NCBI GenBank assembly: GCA_002423425.1
Contig: DIWC01000049.1
Coordinates: forward strand, 1-64,000
Origin: Peptococcaceae bacterium UBA6116
GTDB taxonomy: Bacteria; Bacillota; Desulfitobacteriia; Desulfitobacteriales; Syntrophobotulaceae
Length of the DNA stretch: 64,000 bases
Direction: 5' to 3'
In this document: positions 1 to 7,157 of the stretch, piece by piece
Layout of the letters: every line of letters begins with the position of its first letter
Numbering within the stretch: position 1 is the first letter of the stretch
The notes under the pieces: model-generated
The model's database searches: none
What the model saw: the letters and a program-made list of their open reading frames with translations, nothing else
What the model was told of the DNA's origin: nothing
Made by a program: the position numbers and the translations under genes

Positions 1-1
1 A

Positions 2-55
2 AACAATTTTGATGCTTCAGCTCTGGCCGAACAGGTACTGGGGAGTGTTTTTTGA
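2..55 (+). CDS. C-terminal end of an unidentified protein (partial)
   Basis: An open frame enters from the left edge and ends at a TGA at 53-55, encoding about 17 residues ending in EQVLGSVF. The next gene follows about 75 bases later on the same strand. Too little is present to name a family. It could also be a chance open frame. Confidence 0.35.
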   Translation, partial: NNFDASALAEQVLGSVF

Positions 56-128
56 GTGAATGTGTTATAATTAATAGTCTAAGCTTTTATTTTCGCGATT
101 GATTATCTTTTAAAAGGAAGTGATTATA

Positions 129-1379
129 TTGAAGAAGAGCAAAACTATCAAAGTCGGGATAGGCTTTGCAACGGGGAGAAAAAGCTTTCAAAAGGTGCTA
201 AGAACTTACATATACAGTTTTAATGAGTCCGGCTTAGTGGAAAACAAAGCGGTTAGTTTAAATCTTTTCGTCGCCTATGATCTTCTTTATAACAAAACAA
301 CAGCAACGGATTACACCAATATGCACCAGGAACTGGTCGATCAGATCGACAGCAGCAAATTTATCGGGAGTACTTTCATAGAAGAAGAAATTGACTATTT
401 AATTCGAGAAAGCGTCATCAATATTGAAGAGGTCCGGATGATTTTCGGCAGGGGATATGCCGCCAAGCGTAATGCGATCCTTTATAGTGCCGTAAAGCAG
501 AATATGGATTATCTGATTTTTTTGGATGACGATGAATACCCGTTAGCGGTGACTAATACCAAAAAAACTGCAATTTGGGGCGGCCAGCATGTTCTGAAGA
601 CACATTTAGAATTTATGAATCAGGCGGATATTACCCACGGATACCACTGTGGTTATATATCGCCTATTCCTTATATGGAATTTAATGAGAAAATGACGGA
701 AGCGGATTTCCGTTCTTTCATCGAAGCGATCAGCAATGATATCATTAACTGGGATAACGTTATGAGTGCTATGTCTGATGGTGGGGTGACCTATGCCGAT
801 ACGAAAATATTAACAAGCAATGAGGCCTTTGAGGTGCAGGAAACGAAGCACGCTAAGTTCATCTCCGGAGCCAATCTGGGTATTAATCTTACCGACCCAC
901 AGCGTATTTTCCCATTTTACAATCCGCCGGGAGCCAGAGGGGAGGATACCTTTTTAAGCACCTGTCTAAGCGAACGGAAAGTCTTACAAGTGCCATGTTA
1001 TACCTTTCATGATGGGTTTTCTACTTATAACCGCCTCTTAGAAGGTGTCCTGCCAACAAAACTTAAATTTATCAAAACGGATACCGAACAAATCACCGAA
1101 CGTTTTTACAAAGCCTGCATCGGTTGGACTCGCTATAAGCCGTTATTGCTTTACATAACACAACCTGATAGTTATGTGGAAAAGATTGAAGAAATGCGGA
1201 GAAAACTTATAGAGACATTGCCTAAAATCTCTGCTTTTTTTGAAAAGCCGGATTTTATGAATATCTTACCTGAATTAGAGAAATACAATAAAAACGTTAA
1301 AAAACATTATCGTGAATTTCAAAAAACGCAACATATCTGGGCAAAAATCATGGAACACTTTTCTCATGAAAAGGACTGA
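129..1379 (+). CDS. glycosyltransferase-like protein, GT-A style
   Basis: A 416-residue soluble protein with no obvious signal peptide. An FLDDDEYP stretch near residue 131 looks like the DxD metal/nucleotide-sugar motif of GT-A glycosyltransferases, and RGYAAKRNAI about 25 residues earlier fits the nucleotide-binding part of such folds. A later GARGEDTFLST block resembles the acceptor-side ED motif of GT2-like enzymes. The start is taken as TTG at 129 because AAAAGGAAG (112-120) lies 8 bases upstream; an in-frame GTG at 120 overlaps that site. The C-terminal 100 residues are charged and helical. Substrate unknown. A surface-polysaccharide role is only inferred from the fold. The split nitroreductase follows on the same strand. 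Confidence 0.6.
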   Translation: MKKSKTIKVGIGFATGRKSFQKVLRTYIYSFNESGLVENKAVSLNLFVAYDLLYNKTTATDYTNMHQELVDQIDSSKFIGSTFIEEEIDYLIRESVINIEEVRMIFGRGYAAKRNAILYSAVKQNMDYLIFLDDDEYPLAVTNTKKTAIWGGQHVLKTHLEFMNQADITHGYHCGYISPIPYMEFNEKMTEADFRSFIEAISNDIINWDNVMSAMSDGGVTYADTKILTSNEAFEVQETKHAKFISGANLGINLTDPQRIFPFYNPPGARGEDTFLSTCLSERKVLQVPCYTFHDGFSTYNRLLEGVLPTKLKFIKTDTEQITERFYKACIGWTRYKPLLLYITQPDSYVEKIEEMRRKLIETLPKISAFFEKPDFMNILPELEKYNKNVKKHYREFQKTQHIWAKIMEHFSHEKD

Positions 1380-1446
1380 TTATTGATAAGGGAGGTGAAA
1401 GCTGGAGAAATGTCAACATCGAATATACTGAATAGAGACTTAAAAA

Positions 1447-1476
1447 TTAGCAAAAAAAAGCGATATGGGGTATGAT
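1447..1476 (+). promoter_or_regulatory. possible promoter of the split nitroreductase gene
   Basis: TTAGCA (1447-1452) and TATGAT (1471-1476) are separated by 18 bases and lie about 40 bases before the nitroreductase ATG. The -10 is good, the -35 weak. Confidence 0.35.
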
Positions 1477-1517
1477 ATTAAAACTAGATCATGCGACCAT
1501 TTACCGGAGGCAACAGA

Positions 1518-1886
1518 ATGACAGATTCTCAGCTCTATGATGCAATATTTCACCGGAGGTCAATTAGAAAATATGATATGACGTCCATCCGGCGGACGTA
1601 CTTGCGAAGCTGCAGGAATACGCAAGCAGTATTCAACCGCTTGATAAGAGTATCGGCTATGAGTTCACCTACCTTGGTACTGCGGATGTGAAGAACCTCT
1701 TGCCGGTAAGAGCACCACACTACATTTGCCTGTATGCGCAAAAAAAAGGGAACTATCTGATGAACGCCGGTTTTTTGCTGCAGCAGATTAACCTGTACCT
1801 TTCGGCCAACAATCTGGCCAGTTGCTGGCTGGGGATGGCAAAGCCTTCCAAGGAAGTACCCGAGCTAAAAAATGGCTTGGAGTTTG
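1518..1886 (+). pseudogene. nitroreductase, 5' fragment (frameshifted and interrupted)
   Basis: The ATG at 1518 follows GGAGG (1506-1510) by 7 bases. The first 22 codons give a nitroreductase N-terminus with the FMN-phosphate-binding pattern RRSIRKYD. Near 1580-1590 the frame shifts by one base; in the new frame the protein continues through ADVLAKLQEYASSIQPLDKS, then LLPVRAPHY and ASCWLGMAKPSKEVPELKNG, to GLEF at 1885. There the match stops, and the downstream frame runs only a few codons of unrelated sequence. The missing half, starting F-V-I-M-L-A-F-G, is found at 9834. Together the two parts look like one TM1586-type, pseudo-dimeric nitroreductase of roughly 250 residues. The gene is therefore broken twice: by a frameshift and by an insertion of about 8 kb. 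Confidence 0.85.
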
Positions 1887-1920
1887 GGAGTACGCGCGAA
1901 AACGTCAAAATTTCATATTT

Positions 1921-1996
1921 CCGGGTGTGGCGCAGTTGGTAGCGCGCGTGGTTTGGGACCACGAGGCCGCTGGTTCGAACCCAGTCACTCGGACCA
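1921..1996 (+). tRNA. tRNA-Pro (anticodon UGG)
   Basis: A full 76-base cloverleaf. Acceptor arms CCGGGTG and CACTCGG pair with one G-U. The D arm is GCGC-AGTTGGTA-GCGC. The anticodon stem CGTGG/CCACG encloses TTTGGGA (anticodon TGG). The T arm is GCTGG-TTCGAAC-CCAGT, and the CCA tail is encoded at 1994-1996. It sits 35 bases inside the left edge of the island, which is odd for a host tRNA. No second copy of its 3' end is seen at the right edge, so it does not look like the integration site. Confidence 0.95.
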
Positions 1997-2022
1997 ATTT
2001 TTTTGAAAAACCGCCGATTATG

Positions 2023-2081
2023 GAGGGCACTGAAAAAGCCGCTGTTAGAGCTTTTAAAACAGCGGCTTTTTCAGTGCCCTC
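2023..2081. terminator. 24-bp perfect inverted repeat, bidirectional terminator
   Basis: Arms 2023-2046 and 2058-2081 are perfect inverse complements around an 11-base loop. Each arm contains an A5 or T5 tract inside the stem. It lies between the tRNA-Pro (plus strand) and the end of the helicase gene (minus strand), where a bidirectional terminator is expected. The exceptional arm length would also fit a palindromic mobile remnant. Confidence 0.7.
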
Positions 2082-2134
2082 GTAAGGATTCCATTTCCGT
2101 GTCTTCTGTTTTTGTGGGGCAGATTTTTATGTGT

Positions 2135-4849
2135 CTAAATGGATATACTCAATTTTCCTTCTATGCGGGTTCTCTCGTTGCTCTCGTCTGTTCGTATGCG
2201 CAGCAGAGGAATTCCGCACTTTTCAAATATGCTATTTTTCATGAAGTCGCGCTCGGACTGCCTGCTTCCTTCCGCATGATATCTTGTTCCATCAACCTCG
2301 ATTGCCATGACAGGGGATTTATCCATTTTGTTGAATAGCAAAAAATCCGTATGGGTCAGCGGATTGCGGACGTATTTGCTTTCACTGGCATCCAGCAAGC
2401 CATAGTCTTTGACCAGGGTTACCAGAGAAACGTGTAAAGCACACCCGATTTTTGAGAACTCCGGTTTTTCGAGAATACTCTCAACGATTGAGTACATAAG
2501 ATTTTCAGAGTCATATTCAGAAACTCGCTTATGTTTCCGTAAATACTGTTTTCGCTGCTCCGCATATCCCTTGTACAACAAATCAAACACAGAAAACACT
2601 GCGCTGCTGATGATTTCGCAATTGTTATACTCGATATACTTTGCTAAATCCCCGTAATTGGTCTTGTCATTGCGCGCATCCTGCGAAATGATGACGGAAA
2701 GCGACTTGACCGCACGGGAAACCGCAACATTCAACATATGAGGATCATCTACAAAATCAGTGATCACATTGTCCACCGAAGTTAAAATAATCGCGTCTTT
2801 TTCACGCCCCTGAAACTTATGGACAGTCGCAACCTCATAGCGTTCGCCCAGCTGTGAACTGATTGCCGTGACCTGATCCCGATATGGGGTAATGATTCCG
2901 ATACTGTGGTGCCCTCTGTGCTCCAGATTCGGAAGGACTTCGGCTTTTATAACATCAATTTGCCGTTGATTTAAATGACCTCGGGCATGGTTGCCCTCCA
3001 CTGTGCGGTATATAGTAAGAACGTTAGGCTCATTATGGTCTTCGGTCATGACAATCAGCTTGTCGTCATAGAACTTTTGATTACAGAATCCTGCGATTTT
3101 GGGATGGCACCGATAATGCTCCCGCAGAAGAACGGAAGGAGCATCTTTCCATACGGCGATCGCCGAGGACAATAGGCTGTGCGCAGAAAATTGGTACACT
3201 TCGTCAAATGAATAGCGGTTCCATATCTCATCAGCAGTCCGCACATCATTATCAGTCAACACATTGGGTAGCTGTTTTTGATCTCCAACGATCACAATAT
3301 TTCGCGCGCAGGAAAAAGCCAAAACACCGGTTGCGATGTCCACCTGAGATGCCTCGTCGATGATAAGATAGTCGTAGATATGCCCGATGTCAAGTGTGCC
3401 TTTTATGGAATAGGTCGTGCTGAGTATGACAGGATATTCTTTATTAAATTCAGCGGAGTTAGAACGAAAATCCCTGGACTCAAATACTTTTCGCATTCCA
3501 CGCCAGTTGTAGCGCTGCGCCAATTCTGCGCGGAACAGGCGCAGGGATTTCTGCTCGAGTTCATCCATTTTGGCGTCAAAAGGATAATTGTCCAGTTTCT
3601 TTTCGAGTGCGGCTTTTTCTTCCGTCAGTTCTTTACTCCTGGCCACGTAGAATTGCTTTTGCAAATAAGGGATCACCAATTCGGGAGTGTGGCTAAAGAG
3701 CTTCAGCGTGGCCCGATTAAAGCGAAATATGATAGCAAGTTTTTTCAGCAATCCAATTTTATCGCCGGTTTCTATCAGCTGTTCATATTCCAGCCAAAGC
3801 GCCAAGAGCTTTTGTGAGGAAAGGCCGGACAAATCGCCTTGTCTGTCGGCAGAACTACTGAAAGTTGAATAGTATTCTCCAAAATAGTATTCCTCTGGCT
3901 TCAGTTCTAAAAATTTCTGCTCGATTTCGGCAATGCGATTCTTGGTGTTCAGCATATCGCCCAGTTCGTCGGAACGCTTTTTGACATCGGCATCCAATCG
4001 TTCTTTTTCCTCACACTCAAGCGCCCACGCACTCATCTCCGGGTATCTTCCGCTTTGCGATTCGAGAAAACGGTTTTTATTTGCGAGGCTTCCCAGAAAT
4101 GCCGCTAAAAACGATACCTCTTTTTTCTCAAGCTTCTCAGCCACATTCAGCGTAGCCGAGTTGTTATTCGACACGATTGCTACCGTCTTCCCATTTTGGA
4201 CTGCATTTGCTATGATGTTTAGAATTGTCTGGGTTTTACCGGTGCCGGGAGGCCCCTGGATAATGCTGATCTGAGATGAAAAGGCATTTTCGACCGCGGT
4301 TTTCTGGCTTTGGTTCAAACCAAAGGGGTAGATGAGAACGGGAGGCATGATACGTTTTTGCGGCGATACAGCCTGATCAATATAGCTTGCCAACGCCGTA
4401 TCTTCGCTGACAGCCGTGATTTTTTCGTATTGCCGGCTGAGGATGTTTATTCCATTCTCGGTAACAAGGCTTATGGAGCGGGCGGTTTCTTTGAAATAAT
4501 CGAAAAGGCCGCGGTTCCCCTCGTTTGCAAGGCAGTTTGTTTCAAGCACTACATCTCGCTTAGGATATGACAAGTCTTTCTTTCCGCTACGAACAATTCT
4601 ATAAAACTCCCCGAAGTCCAACAGTTGATCAACGCCTGAAATCCGTGAATCTCTTGCTGTAATAATTACACTCTGAGGATCTATTGTCTTTTGCAAATTC
4701 AGGATATGTACATTGCCGCCATTATAACTGTAAGCCTTCGCGGAACTGGTATAAACAACATCGCATTTTCCGCTTGCAAAATGAAATGAAGCAACAGAAT
4801 CAGATTTGTCCTTGCCATTGACAATCAACAGCTGCTTTCGCGTATTCAT
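2135..4849 (-). CDS. superfamily 1 helicase with C-terminal PD-(D/E)XK nuclease domain
   Basis: A 904-residue protein. The N-terminal ~170 residues match nothing I recognise. The helicase core has Walker A GPPGTGKT (~199-206), a long helical insertion (~240-470), motif II IIDEASQVD (~497), motif III GDQKQLP (~522), and a C-terminal RecA part with HYRCHPKI and motif VI LNVAVSRA (~735). This is the Dna2/Upf1-like branch. The last ~100 residues contain THTDFLLF followed by AIEVDGTRYH, a D...ExD pattern of the Vsr/DUF2726-like PD-(D/E)XK nuclease fold. The start is ATG 4849 behind GGGAGGTGG; an upstream TTG would overlap that site. It has its own promoter (4888-4916). Such fusions are common in bacterial defence islands. 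A role in phage or plasmid restriction is inferred, not shown. Confidence 0.85.
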   Translation of the reverse strand: MNTRKQLLIVNGKDKSDSVASFHFASGKCDVVYTSSAKAYSYNGGNVHILNLQKTIDPQSVIITARDSRISGVDQLLDFGEFYRIVRSGKKDLSYPKRDVVLETNCLANEGNRGLFDYFKETARSISLVTENGINILSRQYEKITAVSEDTALASYIDQAVSPQKRIMPPVLIYPFGLNQSQKTAVENAFSSQISIIQGPPGTGKTQTILNIIANAVQNGKTVAIVSNNNSATLNVAEKLEKKEVSFLAAFLGSLANKNRFLESQSGRYPEMSAWALECEEKERLDADVKKRSDELGDMLNTKNRIAEIEQKFLELKPEEYYFGEYYSTFSSSADRQGDLSGLSSQKLLALWLEYEQLIETGDKIGLLKKLAIIFRFNRATLKLFSHTPELVIPYLQKQFYVARSKELTEEKAALEKKLDNYPFDAKMDELEQKSLRLFRAELAQRYNWRGMRKVFESRDFRSNSAEFNKEYPVILSTTYSIKGTLDIGHIYDYLIIDEASQVDIATGVLAFSCARNIVIVGDQKQLPNVLTDNDVRTADEIWNRYSFDEVYQFSAHSLLSSAIAVWKDAPSVLLREHYRCHPKIAGFCNQKFYDDKLIVMTEDHNEPNVLTIYRTVEGNHARGHLNQRQIDVIKAEVLPNLEHRGHHSIGIITPYRDQVTAISSQLGERYEVATVHKFQGREKDAIILTSVDNVITDFVDDPHMLNVAVSRAVKSLSVIISQDARNDKTNYGDLAKYIEYNNCEIISSAVFSVFDLLYKGYAEQRKQYLRKHKRVSEYDSENLMYSIVESILEKPEFSKIGCALHVSLVTLVKDYGLLDASESKYVRNPLTHTDFLLFNKMDKSPVMAIEVDGTRYHAEGSRQSERDFMKNSIFEKCGIPLLRIRTDESNERTRIEGKLSISI

Positions 4850-4887
4850 CTGTCCACCTCCCAACTGATGCTCCCATTATGTCTTCC

Positions 4888-4916
4888 ATTATACTAAGTG
4901 CTTTTCATCGGCGCAA
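4888..4916 (-). promoter_or_regulatory. promoter of the helicase-nuclease gene
   Basis: Read on the minus strand: TTGCGC (4916-4911), 17 bases, TATAAT (4893-4888), about 40 bases before the ATG. It lies between the end of the downstream recombinase and the helicase, so the helicase can be transcribed on its own. Confidence 0.6.
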
Positions 4917-4922
4917 TTCTTT

Positions 4923-5915
4923 TCAATTCCGAGCGCAGATGCAAGCGAAGTTCAGTGCCGAGGCGATTTTGTCGGCGGCGGCCTGAAGCTCGGGCACACT
5001 TGGCGCACACCGGTTGCACACGGGCTTTTCCGGTTTCTTCGCGGGCAGGTACTCCTTGTAGGCCTGGCGCGTGTCGCTGGGGCGGCTGTGGCCCAACACG
5101 GCGGCGAGGGTTCGCGCTTCCGCACCGCCTTTCAGCGCGAGGGCTGCGCAGGTGTGCCGGAGATCCACAAACCGCAGGTGCTCCAGCCCGGCGCGCTCTA
5201 AGACCCTGCCGTGCAGCAGACGCACCATGTTGGGTGAATAAGGCTTCAGCGTCCCCGGATGGACAAACATACAGGGGTGACTGGGGTGCCGCGCGTGCTC
5301 TCCGGATAGCAGCGCCGTCACCTCCTCTGTCAGCGTAATTGTCCGTGTTTCCATTCCGTATTCGACCAGCTTCCCGCGCTCCACCGCACGCTGTTCTGCG
5401 ACGGTGAGGGTGCGGTTTTCCACGTCCAGATCGCTCCATTTGAGAGCGATCAGCTCGCGTTGGCGCAGGCCGCACGTCAGCTCCAGCGAGAACATGGACA
5501 GCACGCCCAGTTCATCGGCGGCGTCCAGATACACCTCCACCTCGTCTGCGGTCAGGACGTTGTGCGTCTGCGGTTTCGACCTGGCGCAACGGAATGCGCC
5601 CACCGGATTTTCAGAGATCAACCCTTGGGTGACCGCCGGGGCGAGGCATTGATATAGCAGGCGGTGGATATGTCGCATGGTTTCATCCGACAGTCCCGGA
5701 TAGCCGGCGCTTTCCGGGCGGTGGCTGCCGGAGGTCTTGCAATGTTCGAGAAAGAGGCTCACGTCCTCGACCATGAGTGCGGCGAGCTCGATTTCTCCAA
5801 GTCCTGGGTTGATATGATTTTGCAGAATGTACCTATACGCCGCCAGTGTGGCCGGACGGACGGAGGGCCTGGCGTAGGCTTCCAGCCAATGCTGTGTCCA
5901 TTCTTGTATGGTCAT
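4923..5915 (-). CDS. tyrosine recombinase / integrase, complete
   Basis: 330 residues. A SAM-like core-binding N-terminal domain (~1-110) is followed by a catalytic domain with all key residues: Arg I in CGLRQRELIALKW (~149), HLRFVDLRHT carrying the H-x-x-R box (~248-257), LGHSRPSD with the second histidine, and the nucleophile Tyr in RQAYKEYL (~285). About 40 further residues with two paired cysteines (CNRC and CIC) follow. Its ATG overlaps the stop of the upstream recombinase in an ATGA (5912-5915), so the two should be translationally coupled. There is no arm-binding (AP2-like) domain, which the upstream partner does have. Base composition is much more GC-rich than the host. It likely excises or inserts the island. 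Confidence 0.9.
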   Translation of the reverse strand: MTIQEWTQHWLEAYARPSVRPATLAAYRYILQNHINPGLGEIELAALMVEDVSLFLEHCKTSGSHRPESAGYPGLSDETMRHIHRLLYQCLAPAVTQGLISENPVGAFRCARSKPQTHNVLTADEVEVYLDAADELGVLSMFSLELTCGLRQRELIALKWSDLDVENRTLTVAEQRAVERGKLVEYGMETRTITLTEEVTALLSGEHARHPSHPCMFVHPGTLKPYSPNMVRLLHGRVLERAGLEHLRFVDLRHTCAALALKGGAEARTLAAVLGHSRPSDTRQAYKEYLPAKKPEKPVCNRCAPSVPELQAAADKIASALNFACICARN

Positions 5916-6817
5916 AATTCCATCTCCTTAAAGTTTAGTTGCAGATCGCGGAAACCGATGGTGGGCAGGTGCGCACGCTTCAGGATTTGCCGGTGCAGGT
6001 AATAGAAGCGGTGAGGCGTGTAGAGCTCGCCAGTCTTGGCATCGAGAAAGACATATGGATTTCCAGGGTGCTTTTCATGCTCCGCGACAAGGTGTTCCAC
6101 CGCCTTCTCCGAGAGCGCCAGCAGATGTTTGCCAAGGATGACTTGCCTGGACTGCACATCAAAAGCGGCCCACGACAGGGCGAACAACTCGCCTTGCCGC
6201 AGACCGCTTTGCAGTCCCACATATGCAATTGGGAGAAAGTCCAGCGCCTCCGCTGCATCCAGATAGCGTTTCACCTGTCCAGTCCGCAGGCGTTTCGGCT
6301 CGCGCTCCGGCATGGCTGGCACCTCGCAGCTTGCAGCAGGATTCGCGGGGAGCAACCGTTCCCGGCAGGCTTCATCCAAAATCCGCCGCAGGAGAAGATG
6401 CACGCACCAGACGCTTCGCCTGGACAGACCATTTTGCGCCAGACCTTCATAGAATACCCGCACCTGCTGTTCCGTCAGGTCGGAGAGCGGAATCTCCGCC
6501 AACCCCGGCGCGATATGGCGGAAGATGAGATTGCGGTAGCCGCCGTCAGTATTGGGCTTCACGCGCCCCTCGGCGTGGATGTGGTACCAGTCGGCTGCCC
6601 ATTCCCCGACGGTGTACCCGCTTGCGCGCACATAGTCGAGGCTCTCGGTCATGCAACGCAGTTCGGTCAGCTTTTCGTGGGCTTCGTCCTCGTTCTCTCC
6701 GTACGCGCTGCGGGTGATGTACTTGCCCGTTTTTTGATGCTTTCCCAGGGACAGCCGCCCTTCCCAGCGCCTATCCGCGCGCTGCCGGACACCGCCTTGA
6801 TTCTCTCTTTTCGGCAT
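5912..6817 (-). CDS. tyrosine recombinase lacking the catalytic C-terminus
   Basis: 301 residues from ATG 6817 (GGAGGTGA 6-8 bases upstream). It has an N-terminal AP2-like arm-binding segment (RRWEGRLSLGKHQKTGKY), a core-binding domain (~60-160), and a catalytic domain with Arg I in SGLRQGELFALSW. It then ends abruptly: after the usual FRDL, where DLRHT and about 60 more residues would supply H-x-x-R, the second His and the Tyr, it reads QLNFKEMEL and stops. The last codons also encode the ribosome-binding site (AAGGAG) of the next recombinase. It should bind DNA but not cleave it. It may act as an accessory or directionality partner of the complete enzyme, or be a deletion product. Confidence 0.85.
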   Translation of the reverse strand: MPKRENQGGVRQRADRRWEGRLSLGKHQKTGKYITRSAYGENEDEAHEKLTELRCMTESLDYVRASGYTVGEWAADWYHIHAEGRVKPNTDGGYRNLIFRHIAPGLAEIPLSDLTEQQVRVFYEGLAQNGLSRRSVWCVHLLLRRILDEACRERLLPANPAASCEVPAMPEREPKRLRTGQVKRYLDAAEALDFLPIAYVGLQSGLRQGELFALSWAAFDVQSRQVILGKHLLALSEKAVEHLVAEHEKHPGNPYVFLDAKTGELYTPHRFYYLHRQILKRAHLPTIGFRDLQLNFKEMEL

Positions 6818-7047
6818 GATTTCACCTCCGCAGCACAAACATATACCACAGAATCGAGAGAATATCCACAAGAATATTTCTGCCGGCATCGGCAAAACCA
6901 AAGGCTGTCCGTGACGTTATAAAGGAATACGGCGTGAGCGCGGGAACGGTCTCAACTAAAGCCCGTTAGATATGTCCTTGTGTATGACTGCCGAATTAAC
7001 TTCGTTGAATTGTGTAAGGCGGTTTTGATTCCACATGGCGTCAAGCT

Positions 7048-7116
7048 TGATAATTTCGGAAGTAAAATAATAATATTATCGGAAGTAAAAGCTTGATATT
7101 TTCGGAAGTTGAGGGC
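7048..7116 (+). repeat. three tandem 23-bp repeats (iteron- or operator-like)
   Basis: The core TCGGAAGT occurs at 7056-7063, 7079-7086 and 7102-7109, exactly 23 bases apart, each preceded by an AT-rich half (TTGATAATT, ATAATATTA, TTGATATTT). Copy three overlaps the -35 region of the DUF4143 gene promoter. Two helical turns between copies suits cooperative binding of a protein on one face of DNA. Confidence 0.8.
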
Positions 7117-7121
7117 ATAAT
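7093..7121 (+). promoter_or_regulatory. promoter of the DUF4143 ATPase gene
   Basis: TTGATA (7093-7098), 17 bases, CATAAT (7116-7121), 37 bases before the ATG. The third 23-bp repeat lies across it, so binding there would be expected to repress. Confidence 0.6.
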
Positions 7122-7157
7122 ATAGGCAGTGAATAGAATTAGCACGGAGGGATGCAT

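Noticed and set aside
1380..1446. A 20-codon frame beginning near 1409 behind a GGGAGGTGA site
   Set aside because: No similarity, very short, and it would end within the promoter of the next gene. It may be a remnant start but cannot be supported.
1921..1996. tRNA-Pro as the integration site of the island
   Set aside because: No duplicate of the tRNA 3' end is found near the right edge (about 9834) or elsewhere in the island, and the flanking gene halves define a different junction.
1822..2085. Open frame running through the tRNA-Pro
   Set aside because: It reads across an intact tRNA cloverleaf and a palindrome, with no ribosome-binding site.
3278..3817. 179-codon plus-strand frame inside the helicase gene
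   Set aside because: Complementary shadow of the helicase reading frame, with no start signal.
4898..6922. Long open frames on the plus strand (and other minus frames) through the recombinase region, up to 327 codons
   Set aside because: The region is GC-rich, which opens frames by chance. They lack ribosome-binding sites and overlap fully the well-supported recombinase genes.
6868..6970. A short frame (KAVRDVIKEYGVSAGTVS) resembling a helix-turn-helix remnant
   Set aside because: About 30 codons with no start or ribosome-binding site. It could be a fragment of a regulator or recombinase, but is too short to call.
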